From assembly GCA_947177795.1 (NCBI GenBank), contig CAMWVR010000005.1:1-48067 (forward strand): a stretch of 48,067 bases of DNA. Direction: 5' to 3'. Position numbers and translations under genes: made by a program. Source of the stretch: an uncultured Clostridia bacterium. GTDB taxonomy: Bacteria; Bacillota; Clostridia; Christensenellales; UBA3700. Below are positions 16,101-24,955 of the stretch, piece by piece; within the stretch, counting starts at the first letter, position 1, and each line of letters opens with the position of its first letter. The notes under the pieces were generated by a model. That model was not told where the DNA came from and did not search any database. It saw nothing but the letters and a program-made list of their open reading frames with translations.

Positions 16101-19100
16101 TACCGCAGACAATCACGCCGAAAATTCCGGACATTTCACTGCGCAAATTACCAAAGCTCATGTCACAGTTGACGTAAAGAATAAGGTCAGCGCGACGTAC
16201 GGCGACGAATTGCCTTCTTCTGACTGGCTTATCGAAAATCTCGGTATCACCTTTACTTGGTCTAGCGGAACAAAAGAATTTGACTTCTCAAATGAAATTG
16301 AATTTGTGCTGCATGGTGTCACTGACCGTAGAGCAAACGTTGGTGATTACAGTGTGACTTACTCATTCACAGACGAATCATATCGCGAAAATTATATTAT
16401 TGATTACGTGAGAGAATCTGTCAACGTATACGTCTATTCCATCACGCCCAAGCAATTATATATAGATTGGAAGCAAACAGGCGAGAATTGGTCTGAAGAC
16501 GGATTTAAGTATACTTACGACGGCTCTGCGCCTGTCGTAAGACCCGTTGCGCCTGACAAATTGGAGAGCGGAGCAGAAAACGTCGTCGTCATTGACGATA
16601 GCAATCGCGATACGATTTCGTTGTCTCCTATTACGCTCACGGGTTCAGTTAAGGGCACTTATACAGCCACTACGTCTTTGACGAATCCGCAGAATGCGGC
16701 AAATTACACGCTTGTAAATCCAAGCGCTGAATTTGAGGTAGTTGCTAGAAGAGTAGAGATCTACGTTCAAAATCAGACTGCCGCTTACGGCAACGCTTAT
16801 ACCGTACCGTTGGGCAGGCCGTTGGTTTCGCCTACCGCAGCCAATGCAATGTGGCAATACGTCAGCGACGACGATAGCGCTCACTTTATCGGCGACCACT
16901 ATTCGAGTTTCCGCCTTACTTCTGACGCTAGACGCGAAGAGGGCGAGCCGCTCGTGGACGCAGGTAAGCACGCAATTAAGGTAGAGCCTATCGCAGACGC
17001 TACAGGCGCTATTACCGACAATTACGACGTAGTCATCGTGACTGAAGGCGCTCCCGAAAATATGCAAGCAATATTTGAGATTACTCCCGTAGATATTCAC
17101 TATATGGGCAGACAGTTCAATATCGATTCTGATAATAAAGACGAACAGCAATACGTCACGACTGCCCAGATCAAAGAGAGAATATCCACAAGTTACGGCA
17201 CTCCGCTTGACGAATTTGCCGTACGCATGAGCGACCTTTACGGCAAAGACGAAGTCGTTGAGTTTAAAGACGTCACAAACTTCGTTGAGCAAACCGGTGT
17301 TCCGAGCTCTGTCGGAAGATACTACGTATGGGTAGAGATCTCGCATCAAAATGCTAATGGTAACAGCAATTATAAGACGACTACTATAAAGGTGGAAGTC
17401 AATATCTTGACAGATTGGATATCTATCGTTATCAGCGAGGGTATCAAAAATGCCGAATACGGCGAGCCTACCCATTCTTCGTCAGGATTGGTCAACGGTT
17501 TGACATTCTCGAAAATCGAAGGTATACCTACGGGATCGGGTAATGACGGAGATTATATGGGCTTTGATGATGCTCTTGCCGCTTTGAAACAATTTGTTGC
17601 CGACGGCAACGTCATATTCTTCGTAGGCGTGGGCAACACCGCCGACAAGATGGACGTCAACCTTTCTTACGGCGACTATTCGATATACGTAGAGGCAAAA
17701 GAGGGCTTTGAATATCAAAACATCCGTTTCTTGCCTAAGAACGAAGGCGACGTTCATACCTCCAATATCAACGCCTATACCATAGGCAAGAGATATATTG
17801 ATATTGATTGGGGAGAAATGGACGAAGTATACGGCGAACACACGGATACTTCAAATAGCCATATTTATACGCTTAAAAATCTTCACGGAGACGACCAAGT
17901 TGAAGTGACGATCGGTTATTATATGTTGAAGGGAGATGATTCTTGGCAAAAAGTCAACGGACACGTAAAAGACGTCGGCACTTATAAGGCTGTCGTCGAG
18001 GGCGTATCTCACAACGATTACCAACTCCCTGAAAAGACGCTCGAAATAGTCTTTGAGGTTACTCCAAGATCTATCACTCTCGATTTGTCAGGTCGTACGC
18101 TCGAATACGGACTGTCGGAAAATGCTACTCGTGACGGAATCAACGACTTCCTCAATAGAGCAATTGAAGGTCAGACTTTCTACAGCATTGCTTCAAGCAG
18201 CGCTTATAATAGTTTTGCTTATGGCGAGGCGGGATCGAATATCTTCAGATTTAAGATCGGAGATTATACTTTGGCCGACGGACTTATATATCTCTCGGCA
18301 GATACTTATGATATTTTGGTAGAAAGTATCAATGACAACTACGATATCAGTTATACAAAAGCAGGCGTATTGACTGTCACGAAGTCTACCGCCGTGTCAT
18401 ACGGTCAACAGCAAATTGATTCCGCAATCTACAACGGCGGAGATATCAAAGTTGCTCCTAAGAACGTATTGAACAACATTTCGTTGGCGGGCGACGGTGC
18501 TAAACTCAATAGCGGAGTCGTAGTAGAGTACAAGTTGCATGACGACGACGATAGCAAATACAGCGCAGATTACGCAATACAATCTGCGTTAAGAGGAACC
18601 TACTCTGTCGACATCAAGGTAGACGCTCCAAACCACGAAATAGCGGTATTTACGGTAAGTTTTATCGTCGAGAGAGCGCACGTAGTTATCAATATGAAGT
18701 CTACTACCAAGACTTACGGCGACACCGAGGCTGAGTTGTTTGCTCAAGACGGTGAAGTAGATAATTTCAGCGATTGGCTTAAGAAACATTGTCAGATAGA
18801 AATCAAGGCTTATGACGCAAACGGCAACGAAATAACCGTGGCAGGTCTTGAGGACGACTTTGTATTCAAAGTAATTCAAAAGGGACAAGGCAACGGCGAC
18901 GCGCTTGCTGTAGGTAAGAATCCTATCGGTACTTATAGAGTATATCACTGCGACAACGATAGGCTTGAGGATACTAAGTATATTATTGATTACTATCAAG
19001 CGCCGGGAGCAGAGGCAAAGTGTAACGCCGAGGCTTATGAAATTATAAAGAGAGAAGCAGTGGTTGAATGGGAATTCAATGGCGCAATTGATAGTGACGC

Positions 19101-21468
19101 TCACAAGTTTGAGTACTCCAACAGCGCTCCTGACATCAAGGCGTATATCAAACTTGCCGGCGAGACATCTAAGACGAGCGTTACGACGACGAGCCTTGCA
19201 AGAGGAAGTTACTCCGACAAGGAAAGAGCAATTGCTATCAACGTAGGCTTGTATACGGAAAAAGTTGAGGTAGAACCGTCGTTTGCGCTTTATGCAGAGT
19301 TGGGCAACTATTACTTCACCAACGATACGTTCGACTTTGAAATCGTTGCGAAGAAGGCAACCGTAACAATCAAAAATCAATCTTTCACTTACGGCGCAAA
19401 TGAAACGAAAGTCGGAGAGTGGAAAAACCACGTGGAATATCAAAGCGACGTAGAATTTGTCGGTCAGCCTATTGTATTGACTGTCGTTGCTACGACTGAC
19501 AAAACGTATTACAGCGTGGGCGAATATCATATCGTCGGCACAAATACGTCTTCTAACTATGAAGTGACGTTCAAAGGCGAGGGAAGCAACGAAGAATTTG
19601 CAATCTTTGAAGTAACCGCCGCTAAAATTGATATCAACTTGGCTCATCATTCGGTAGATTACAATGGCAAAGCATACAGCGTCAACGTAAAGGAAATTTT
19701 GGCGAGCGAAAATGCTTACACAGTCGTAGGCGATTGGAATGATGCAAAAATTACTTATAAGCAAGCAGACGGAACCTATTCCGACGTCATACCTACAGTT
19801 GACGGCGTGACAGGTAACGCAGGCGTCGATATTGATTATAGGATTGAACTTGCCAACCACATTACCCAAGACGGCACGATGACCGTTGAGGTTCGTCCGG
19901 CAAGCGTTGTTATCAATATTTCAAAGGGCGCAACGAGCGTATACGGAGACGACTTGCTCTCTTCGGATAAGTTGTTTGAGATGTCGAAGGCCGTTTTGGA
20001 TAGTGATGAGTCTTCAATCGAAGTAGATATCAAGACGATACTCACGCTTAAGGTTGACGCAAGCGGTAAGGTTAACGTAGGAACTTACAATATTGAGGCT
20101 CAATTGTTGCCACAGTACGGCGCTTTGTATACGGTAAGACTCGTAGGCGCAGTTGACGCTTACACAGTCACCGCAAGAGAATTGACCGTGACCTGGAATT
20201 ATACCGATGCGTTTGAGTACGACGGTAATATCCATACGGTTACGGCTAAGGTCGAAGGCGCGCTTGCAGGCGATAGCGTTGAAATCGGCAATTATCAAGA
20301 CAACAGCGGTACCAATGCAAAGCAATATAAAGCAATTGCTGCAGGTTTGACCAACTCCAACTACACGCTTGGCAGCGCGGCAACTCTCGATTGGGAGATC
20401 GCTCCAAAAGCTATCGAGATCGAGTGGACAGCAGGTGATTTCACTTACAACAAAGGGGAGCATTTCCTTGATAAACCGAAGATCAAAGATGGTCAACTCA
20501 TTGGCAACGACGGTTGCGAGATCATCGTAGAGTATGACGACAACGTCAACGCAGGCGATCATATCGCTACGGCTAAGACTTCCAACAGTAACTACGTAGT
20601 GGAGAATAATGCGTATGGTTATAATATCAAGCCGGCAGTTATCAACATAAATTGGAATACGGACGGTTTGACCTACAATGGCAAGAATCAAGCGCCTACC
20701 GCCGTTATCGCAGGAAACCTCTTCGAAGGCGACGAGTGCAACGTAATCGTATCTGACGGCGAGACTAACGCAGGTACTTATACGGCTACGGCTACGCTCA
20801 GCAACTCCAACTATATTATCGCTGACGGCGATAATGAGACGTCGTATGAGATTAAGGCTTTGGCTATTACCTTTACGTGGGACAAGACGAGCCTTACGTA
20901 TACGGGCGAGCAACAACTCCCGACCGCAGTCGCTGTCGGCGCAGTCGAAGGCGATGAGATTGAGTTTGAGATCTCCGTCAGCGAGAACGACGGTATCAAC
21001 GTCGGCGATTATACGGCTACCGTAACGGGAGTGAAGAATTCCAACTACGTTGTGGACGAAGTAAAGCAAGCCAATATGTCGACAAGCTACTCCATTACCA
21101 AGGGCGTAAATGAATTTATTTCTCTTACCGCTCCCGATAAGACGGTAGACAAATTGCCTTGGAGCGGCAGCGATAAGCCGCAAGCTAAGTGGGGCGACGT
21201 CGTGGTCAAGTATTATTCCGACGCTGCTTGCACGCAAGAAGTGACGGATATCAACAGCGCAGGCGAGGGCACCTATTGGATAGTCGTTTCTGTCGCAGGT
21301 ACGGGCAACTATGACGCAATCAGCGAGACCTTTGAGGTTGTCGTCGAGGGCGGTCTCAATATCGTCATCGTCATCATCGGCGCAATCGCTTCTCTTGCAT
21401 TGCTCGTCGGCGCATTCGTAGTAGTAAAATCAACTAATAAGAAAAAACAACAAGGAGGCGCTATATGA
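13174..21468 (+). CDS. Giant MBG/YDG-repeat surface protein with C-terminal membrane anchor
   Basis: 2764 aa from the ATG at 13174, which has AGGAGGG 7 bases upstream; the frame extends to 13093 but runs through the promoter. N-terminal signal/anchor about residues 10-28 (LTAIITLSVMLVAVVATAC). Residues to about 300 are unique. About 305-370 is helical and FIVAR-like (ALNTALTNFNNKVLTEANKS). From about 560 to 2650 run some twenty beta-rich MBG/YDG-type repeats with recurring TYGD/YGE turns, K-Y-N-G motifs and N-Y segments; the last four are about 75 aa each. A single membrane helix about 2727-2750 precedes TNKKKQQGGAI. No LPxTG motif, so it is held by this helix. Likely an adhesive or structural stalk on the cell surface. 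It overlaps the next gene by four bases. Confidence 0.9.
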   Translation: MNLSKKRKLTAIITLSVMLVAVVATACILTVPNLYKGEDVVSTNTANTAYGMNQVSYTTSNASAVFADLNSDGNSADLKILFPNNIYLDKSENLRDVGYYFAYDAYVKSKNGENDRLAIMDNAVGYYANGNNCNVSTTSNAYTMHRLFPNYQVSALTDTSKTDVQAKDTNIEAIAPTLNTNKYKIYIEEGEYTQKNHSMKIEWRGNGDPTNATVKNYMIGQPDQSYDYIKNEGRTGTFETQTGVTLAFSIWYGTEWFTKAWRNIKEVTSFGGGSGEFHHLSGFSNTTYVNNIKVNVTIYDKSALNTALTNFNNKVLTEANKSILNKITGSDAAYNAAKTYYDNARTCLTTREVNQKTINDYTNGLNNYVFELDNFSTQTLQDYYNGNAVDISKYWTRYDSRFYDLDVNGATSGTEIKNADNNQPKTYNLKVAPKSSVTLNAGTNQEVTLRFRWKDPKNNEYKSIGSFTVNPAEFQVSGLQKVVQQFKNENYAITLASASTTGVFNDSNFTNFYLPNENKKSIYLVEDQAGKESSAIDWTGASDTVSVDKSVGEHTVYYKITAPNHKDHISNFVVEITKATITLQFDVYNHTYGDTVLASSQIIDNMLTKTKIFNATTWDEDAKNYLNDIFNFTVEIPSGYIDSDGFVIVRDSNYTVNYAMKDGNPYAAYIETVTVADNSNRNAYHVNPRPVTIKWNHKTESEMYYNGSGNKRPEAVIVGTDNFVGNSSTSLSLDIVGQGQHPDGTTVPLVGHEAIYAGKYEVKVTCTNPNYMVDSKCETTQKFDILQRPITVELKDREREYAKETTAPNVWKNYIENLFPANLNNAVYTVSSVASGNALIDAAPIVFEIGLDITDADYTSQDDAEKYYKVNETGYDLTLTCINKNYILTDDSKGAKFYVTPAPIDLDLQTIASKVYNGAEQSLVMPNNNTIVALRGYEATHRDSVKILYSDNQDGDYTETPLTMKNFGSTEVWYKVTADNHAENSGHFTAQITKAHVTVDVKNKVSATYGDELPSSDWLIENLGITFTWSSGTKEFDFSNEIEFVLHGVTDRRANVGDYSVTYSFTDESYRENYIIDYVRESVNVYVYSITPKQLYIDWKQTGENWSEDGFKYTYDGSAPVVRPVAPDKLESGAENVVVIDDSNRDTISLSPITLTGSVKGTYTATTSLTNPQNAANYTLVNPSAEFEVVARRVEIYVQNQTAAYGNAYTVPLGRPLVSPTAANAMWQYVSDDDSAHFIGDHYSSFRLTSDARREEGEPLVDAGKHAIKVEPIADATGAITDNYDVVIVTEGAPENMQAIFEITPVDIHYMGRQFNIDSDNKDEQQYVTTAQIKERISTSYGTPLDEFAVRMSDLYGKDEVVEFKDVTNFVEQTGVPSSVGRYYVWVEISHQNANGNSNYKTTTIKVEVNILTDWISIVISEGIKNAEYGEPTHSSSGLVNGLTFSKIEGIPTGSGNDGDYMGFDDALAALKQFVADGNVIFFVGVGNTADKMDVNLSYGDYSIYVEAKEGFEYQNIRFLPKNEGDVHTSNINAYTIGKRYIDIDWGEMDEVYGEHTDTSNSHIYTLKNLHGDDQVEVTIGYYMLKGDDSWQKVNGHVKDVGTYKAVVEGVSHNDYQLPEKTLEIVFEVTPRSITLDLSGRTLEYGLSENATRDGINDFLNRAIEGQTFYSIASSSAYNSFAYGEAGSNIFRFKIGDYTLADGLIYLSADTYDILVESINDNYDISYTKAGVLTVTKSTAVSYGQQQIDSAIYNGGDIKVAPKNVLNNISLAGDGAKLNSGVVVEYKLHDDDDSKYSADYAIQSALRGTYSVDIKVDAPNHEIAVFTVSFIVERAHVVINMKSTTKTYGDTEAELFAQDGEVDNFSDWLKKHCQIEIKAYDANGNEITVAGLEDDFVFKVIQKGQGNGDALAVGKNPIGTYRVYHCDNDRLEDTKYIIDYYQAPGAEAKCNAEAYEIIKREAVVEWEFNGAIDSDAHKFEYSNSAPDIKAYIKLAGETSKTSVTTTSLARGSYSDKERAIAINVGLYTEKVEVEPSFALYAELGNYYFTNDTFDFEIVAKKATVTIKNQSFTYGANETKVGEWKNHVEYQSDVEFVGQPIVLTVVATTDKTYYSVGEYHIVGTNTSSNYEVTFKGEGSNEEFAIFEVTAAKIDINLAHHSVDYNGKAYSVNVKEILASENAYTVVGDWNDAKITYKQADGTYSDVIPTVDGVTGNAGVDIDYRIELANHITQDGTMTVEVRPASVVINISKGATSVYGDDLLSSDKLFEMSKAVLDSDESSIEVDIKTILTLKVDASGKVNVGTYNIEAQLLPQYGALYTVRLVGAVDAYTVTARELTVTWNYTDAFEYDGNIHTVTAKVEGALAGDSVEIGNYQDNSGTNAKQYKAIAAGLTNSNYTLGSAATLDWEIAPKAIEIEWTAGDFTYNKGEHFLDKPKIKDGQLIGNDGCEIIVEYDDNVNAGDHIATAKTSNSNYVVENNAYGYNIKPAVININWNTDGLTYNGKNQAPTAVIAGNLFEGDECNVIVSDGETNAGTYTATATLSNSNYIIADGDNETSYEIKALAITFTWDKTSLTYTGEQQLPTAVAVGAVEGDEIEFEISVSENDGINVGDYTATVTGVKNSNYVVDEVKQANMSTSYSITKGVNEFISLTAPDKTVDKLPWSGSDKPQAKWGDVVVKYYSDAACTQEVTDINSAGEGTYWIVVSVAGTGNYDAISETFEVVVEGGLNIVIVIIGAIASLALLVGAFVVVKSTNKKKQQGGAI
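14880..21110 (+). repeat. Coding repeats of MBG/YDG type
   Basis: The encoded repeats share a pattern: a strand pair opening on a T-Y-G-D or Y-N-G turn, an acidic loop, then NYxV or NYTL before the next unit. Examples of the turn are TYGDTVLASS (~14947), TYGDELPSSD (~16196), EYGEPTHSSS (~17457), VYGEHTDTS (~17828), TYGDTEAEL (~18714) and VYGDDLLSSD (~19939). Four C-terminal units beginning near 20170, 20410, 20635 and 20865 are the most alike (YDGNIHTVTA, YNKGEHFLDK, YNGKNQAPTA, YTGEQQLPTA) and probably the most recently duplicated. Confidence 0.8.
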
Positions 21469-23510
21469 TAAATTTGTTAGGCGCACTTACCCTTACGGCA
21501 AAACTCGGCATCTGCATTGCAGTCTTTGCAGTGCTGATCGTCGCAGAAATACTTGCATTGGTAATGCTTGTAAAGTGGAAAAAGAATTATAAGAAAGCTG
21601 TCGTCGACGATAAGACGGGCGACACGCAGAATGCGGTTGAGGAGACTTCTCAAAGCGAAGTCTTGGCAGAAGTGTCCGAAGAGTCTCAAGAGAGCGTAGT
21701 CGAGGAGACTGCGTCGACTCAAGAACAAGATACTCCCGCTCAAGACGAGAGCGAGCAAATAGCAGAGGAAAACCAAGCCGTCGCAGAAAAGAGACAAGAG
21801 TCTGCCGAAGCTCAAGAAGAAGTTGAGCAAAGCCAAGAGTCCGCTCAGCCAAGCGACAACAAGTGGTCGGCATTTGCGTTTGCTCCTATCATGCTGTTGT
21901 CTGCTTCCGCGCAGGTAACTTCTCTCAGATATCTTTTGTACGCTTTGATAGGCGTGTCGGTGGTGCTTGCCGCCGCTGTGCTTGCCACGGCAGTTATCTT
22001 CTCCAAGTCTTTGACCAAGGCTCCCAAAGAAGAGCCTGCTCAACAACCTGCTCAAGAGCCCGTTGAGGAAACGGCGCAAGAAGAGCCGCAACCTGTCGAA
22101 GATATCGTCGAGGAAGAAGAGCCTGTCGAAGAAGTTGCAGAACCCGTAGAAGAACAAATCGCAGACGAAGAGCTCACCGCAGAAGAGGTCGAAGAAGAGC
22201 CGATTGTCGATGAAGAGCCTGTCGTAGACGAAGAACCCGTCATTGAAGAAGAGGCTATCGATGAAACGGAGCCTATAGTCGAGGAAGAGCCTATCGTTGA
22301 AGAACAACCTGTCGTTGAGGAAGAGCCCGTCAAAGAAGAGCCTAAGCCGCGCGTCAAGAGAGCGCCCGCTCCGAGAGAGCAGACTATGGTGGTCGACGAC
22401 GTTCAGTACATCATCAAGGACGACAGATTCTTATTCAATCCTCAAGATGACGGCTGGTATATTTTGCTCGAGAAGACCTTTACGGCAAAACTTATTCAGT
22501 CTGACGAATACGTCAAGGATTACTATACCGAGATCAAGAATGAATTGCTCTCTTATAAGAAAGTTCACGCAAGAATGAGCAGAAAGCGCGAGAGCTTCAA
22601 CTTCGGCAGAGAATGTCTGGCGCGTATGACGATAAGAGGCAAGACTTTGAGATTGCACCTTGCTCTCGACGCAAAGGATTACGAGGAGACTAAGTACAAG
22701 GTAGAAGATACGTCACAAATCAAGTCATTGGCAGATACTCCGCTTATGTACAGAATCAAGAATGACCGTCGACTGAAGTATACCAAGGATCTTATTGCGG
22801 CAGTTATGGCAAAATACGGAGTGGAGAAACAGGATATCGAGCCTGTGGACTATACTTCTATGTATCCTTACGAGGAGACGCCGCCGCTTATCGAGAGAAG
22901 ACTTATCATTCAAAGACGAGTCAAAGGCAAAGTGCCCGAGGGCAACGGATTTGACTTTGCTCAAAAGACCTTTAAGGCAAAGCTTATCCAATCCGACGAC
23001 GTCGTCAAAGAGTATTATTCTCATTTGAAGAATGAGTTGCTTGCTCACAGAAAGATTCACGACAGAATGAGCAAGAAGCGCGAGAGCTTCCGCTTCGGCA
23101 GAGAATGCGTAGCCCGTATGTCTATAAGAGGTAAGACGCTCAAGCTTTATCTTGCGCTCAATCCTCAAGATTACGTGGATACGAAGTATAAGTTCGAGGA
23201 CGTATCGGACGTCAAATCTTACGCAGATACGCCGTTTATGATGAAGATCAAGAATCCTCGCCGTTTGAAGTACGCAATGGAACTTATCGACGTCGTTATG
23301 GACAACGTAGGCGCAACGCTAAAGCGCGATTTGCACGAGACTGACTACGCTGCGGATTTGCCGTTTGAAAGCACTGAAGAGTTGATGGAGAAAGGGCTCG
23401 TCGTCAACGTGCACGTCAAGGGCAACTCTTTCGTGGCTCAACACTTCTCATTCAAAGCAAAAGACGAAGATGCAGAAGACGAGGTTGCATCTGACGAAGA
23501 CAATGACTAA
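21465..23510 (+). CDS. Membrane protein with Glu/Pro/Val-rich linker and duplicated C-terminal domain
   Basis: 681 aa. Starts in the ATGA overlap with the surface gene, with its own AAGGAGG site inside that gene, so the two are coupled. Hydrophobic segments at about 11-36 and 155-180, with a weaker one near 135-147; an acidic Gln/Glu-rich stretch between them; a long Glu/Pro/Val repeat tract (about 185-290, units like VDEEPVVEEE) in the middle. The C-terminal half holds two copies of one domain of about 130 residues (about 335-465 and 500-630) sharing FxAKLIQSD, YYxxxKNELL, RMSxKRESFxFGRE, RMxIRGKTLxLxLAL and RxLKYxxELIxxVM. Similar domains occur in uncharacterised Firmicutes proteins; I know no function. 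An intracellular or membrane partner of the surface protein is inferred from the coupling. Confidence 0.88.
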   Translation: MINLLGALTLTAKLGICIAVFAVLIVAEILALVMLVKWKKNYKKAVVDDKTGDTQNAVEETSQSEVLAEVSEESQESVVEETASTQEQDTPAQDESEQIAEENQAVAEKRQESAEAQEEVEQSQESAQPSDNKWSAFAFAPIMLLSASAQVTSLRYLLYALIGVSVVLAAAVLATAVIFSKSLTKAPKEEPAQQPAQEPVEETAQEEPQPVEDIVEEEEPVEEVAEPVEEQIADEELTAEEVEEEPIVDEEPVVDEEPVIEEEAIDETEPIVEEEPIVEEQPVVEEEPVKEEPKPRVKRAPAPREQTMVVDDVQYIIKDDRFLFNPQDDGWYILLEKTFTAKLIQSDEYVKDYYTEIKNELLSYKKVHARMSRKRESFNFGRECLARMTIRGKTLRLHLALDAKDYEETKYKVEDTSQIKSLADTPLMYRIKNDRRLKYTKDLIAAVMAKYGVEKQDIEPVDYTSMYPYEETPPLIERRLIIQRRVKGKVPEGNGFDFAQKTFKAKLIQSDDVVKEYYSHLKNELLAHRKIHDRMSKKRESFRFGRECVARMSIRGKTLKLYLALNPQDYVDTKYKFEDVSDVKSYADTPFMMKIKNPRRLKYAMELIDVVMDNVGATLKRDLHETDYAADLPFESTEELMEKGLVVNVHVKGNSFVAQHFSFKAKDEDAEDEVASDEDND

Positions 23511-23530
23511 AATTTCGCAATCGCAATATA

Positions 23531-23558
23531 AAGACGGAGATTTATCTCCGTCTTTTTT
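23531..23558 (+). terminator. Strong terminator after the surface operon
   Basis: AAGACGGAGA (23531-23540) and TCTCCGTCTT (23545-23554) form a 10-bp stem with a short loop, followed by TTTT. Confidence 0.93.
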
Positions 23559-23665
23559 CTATATATAGTCGAAGGGGCATGTTCGACAAAAATAGTTTTG
23601 ATTCTACCTTATTCGATAATTCATTGATTCTTCCATGCTTTATAATGGCAGGGAAGGAGATTTTT

Positions 23666-24454
23666 ATGGCAAGAAAAATAGTCGTCACGTCGGGAAAAGG
23701 CGGAGTTGGCAAGACGAGCGTGCTTGCAAGTCTCGGCATATGCCTCGCCTCGCGCGGTAAAAGCGTGCTTATGATCGACGGCGACGTCGGGCTCAACAAC
23801 TTGGACGTCGTTATGGGTATGGAAAACCGAGTGGTCTACGATATGGCTGACGTGATCGACAACAAGTGTCACATCAATCAGGCGCTTTTGCAGGAAGAGG
23901 GACTTGGACTTTACTTGTTGCCGTCGGCGCACGCGTATAGCAGTGAGAAACTCACAAGCGCAGCTTTTGGAGAGTTGATTTCGCGTATTGAGAGTATGTT
24001 TGATTTTATTTTGATTGACTGTCCTGCCGGCATTGACGGAGGCTTTCACAGGGCTGTGAGCTGTTCCGACGAGGCGATTGCCGTCACGACTCCGCATATT
24101 CCCGCAATTAGGGATTGCGACAAGGTGCTGGGGTTGCTTCGCAGTTACAAGCTCAATTCGATAAATCTAATTGTCAATAGAGTCCGAGGCGATTTCGTTG
24201 TGTCGGGCAAAATGATGGGCGGCGGCGAAATATCAAAACTTCTTCGTTGTCCTCTCATGGGCGTAGTGCCGGAAGACGATACTATCACGGTGTATTCGCA
24301 GCTCGGCAGAATAGGCATGAATACCTCGTCGTCGCGCGATGCGATAGATATGATTGCATGCAATATTCTCAACAACACTTTTAAATTATACGACGTCACT
24401 AAAGGACATAGGGGCATTATAGGCAAACTAAAAAGATTGGTATCGGGCAGGTAG
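23666..24454 (+). CDS. minD: Septum site-determining ATPase MinD
   Basis: 262 aa from the ATG at 23666 (AAGGAGA site); the frame runs back to 23579 but only the 23666 start gives the family N-terminus. Membrane-cycling ParA/MinD ATPase that positions the division septum. Deviant Walker A GKGGVGKTS (10-18, signature Lys11), switch I DGDVGLNNLD (about 41-50), Walker B FILIDCPAGID (about 113-123), and a basic amphipathic C-terminal membrane-targeting helix (GKLKRLVSGR). It precedes minE by 4 bp. No minC is beside it. A TATAAT at 23641 may be its -10 box, but no good -35 goes with it. Confidence 0.95.
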   Translation: MARKIVVTSGKGGVGKTSVLASLGICLASRGKSVLMIDGDVGLNNLDVVMGMENRVVYDMADVIDNKCHINQALLQEEGLGLYLLPSAHAYSSEKLTSAAFGELISRIESMFDFILIDCPAGIDGGFHRAVSCSDEAIAVTTPHIPAIRDCDKVLGLLRSYKLNSINLIVNRVRGDFVVSGKMMGGGEISKLLRCPLMGVVPEDDTITVYSQLGRIGMNTSSSRDAIDMIACNILNNTFKLYDVTKGHRGIIGKLKRLVSGR

Positions 24455-24458
24455 ACGT

Positions 24459-24692
24459 ATGAATGAAAGCAAGATGATGGAAAGACGCCTTAAAAAGGTG
24501 CTTATGCAAGACAAGATCAACGCATATGAGGGGTTGAACAGAGCTTTGGAGGGTGATTTGAGAATTTTGCTTGGGTGTTATATGAACCTTTGCGGAGACG
24601 TCAGCATCAATATTGACGTACTCGACGGCGGAGAATACCAGATCAATATATCCGCCAAAGCCGACAATATCAACGCTCCCAATATTATCTGA
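24459..24692 (+). CDS. minE: MinE-like cell division topological specificity factor
   Basis: 77 aa, the usual MinE length is about 80-90. The N-terminal RLKKVLMQDK (about residues 10-19) matches the MinD-contact/membrane region. DLRILLGCYM then DVSINIDVLDGGEYQINISA (about 48-67) fits the C-terminal beta-strand dimer domain. The sequence is divergent and the call rests partly on its place directly after minD. It would stimulate MinD ATPase. Confidence 0.8.
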   Translation: MNESKMMERRLKKVLMQDKINAYEGLNRALEGDLRILLGCYMNLCGDVSINIDVLDGGEYQINISAKADNINAPNII

Positions 24693-24766
24693 TAATTTTT
24701 AAAATTTAAGTCATATATTCGTATCTAAGCAAATAAACTATACTATCTTAGGTATAGGAGTTTGTT

Positions 24767-24952
24767 ATGAAATACGACGATTGCAAAATTACGGAAAGCG
24801 TAAGTTTCCCCAACCAAAATATCACGCGCGCCAAGGCTACGCCCAAAAAGAAAAAAGTCAACGCTTTGGACGTGTTTATCGTTCAGGCGCTTATCTGCGT
24901 CGGCATAAGCTGCGGAGTGTTGATTTCGCGCATAATCGAAATGGGTTTTTAA
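24767..24952 (+). CDS. Small single-pass membrane protein in the spoIVFA position
   Basis: 61 aa. A hydrophilic, Lys-rich N-terminal half (KATPKKKKV) is followed by one membrane helix (about 35-56, VFIVQALICVGISCGVLISR), so the N-terminus is probably cytoplasmic. TATAGGAG ribosome site before the ATG. It ends 3 bp before the spoIVFB-like gene and is probably translated with it. In Bacillus this place is held by spoIVFA, a larger membrane protein that tethers and inhibits SpoIVFB. The sequence here lacks the LytM-type domain of SpoIVFA, so a reduced equivalent is possible but not shown. Confidence 0.6.
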   Translation: MKYDDCKITESVSFPNQNITRAKATPKKKKVNALDVFIVQALICVGISCGVLISRIIEMGF

Positions 24953-24955
24953 AGC

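Noticed and set aside
18589..19869. 426-aa open frame on the minus strand
   Set aside because: Antisense to the giant surface gene; no ribosome site, no recognisable domain. It arises from the codon pattern of the plus-strand repeats.
20014..21237. 407-aa open frame on the minus strand
   Set aside because: Same reason: antisense of the MBG repeats with no independent signals.
21477..22307. 276-aa antisense frame rich in Phe, Leu and Arg
   Set aside because: Complement of the Glu/Pro/Val-coding tract; low complexity, no start signals.
24711..24746. Sigma-E promoter before the spoIVFB unit
   Set aside because: ATATATT and TATACTAT resemble sigma-E elements but the spacing of about 19 bases is too long.
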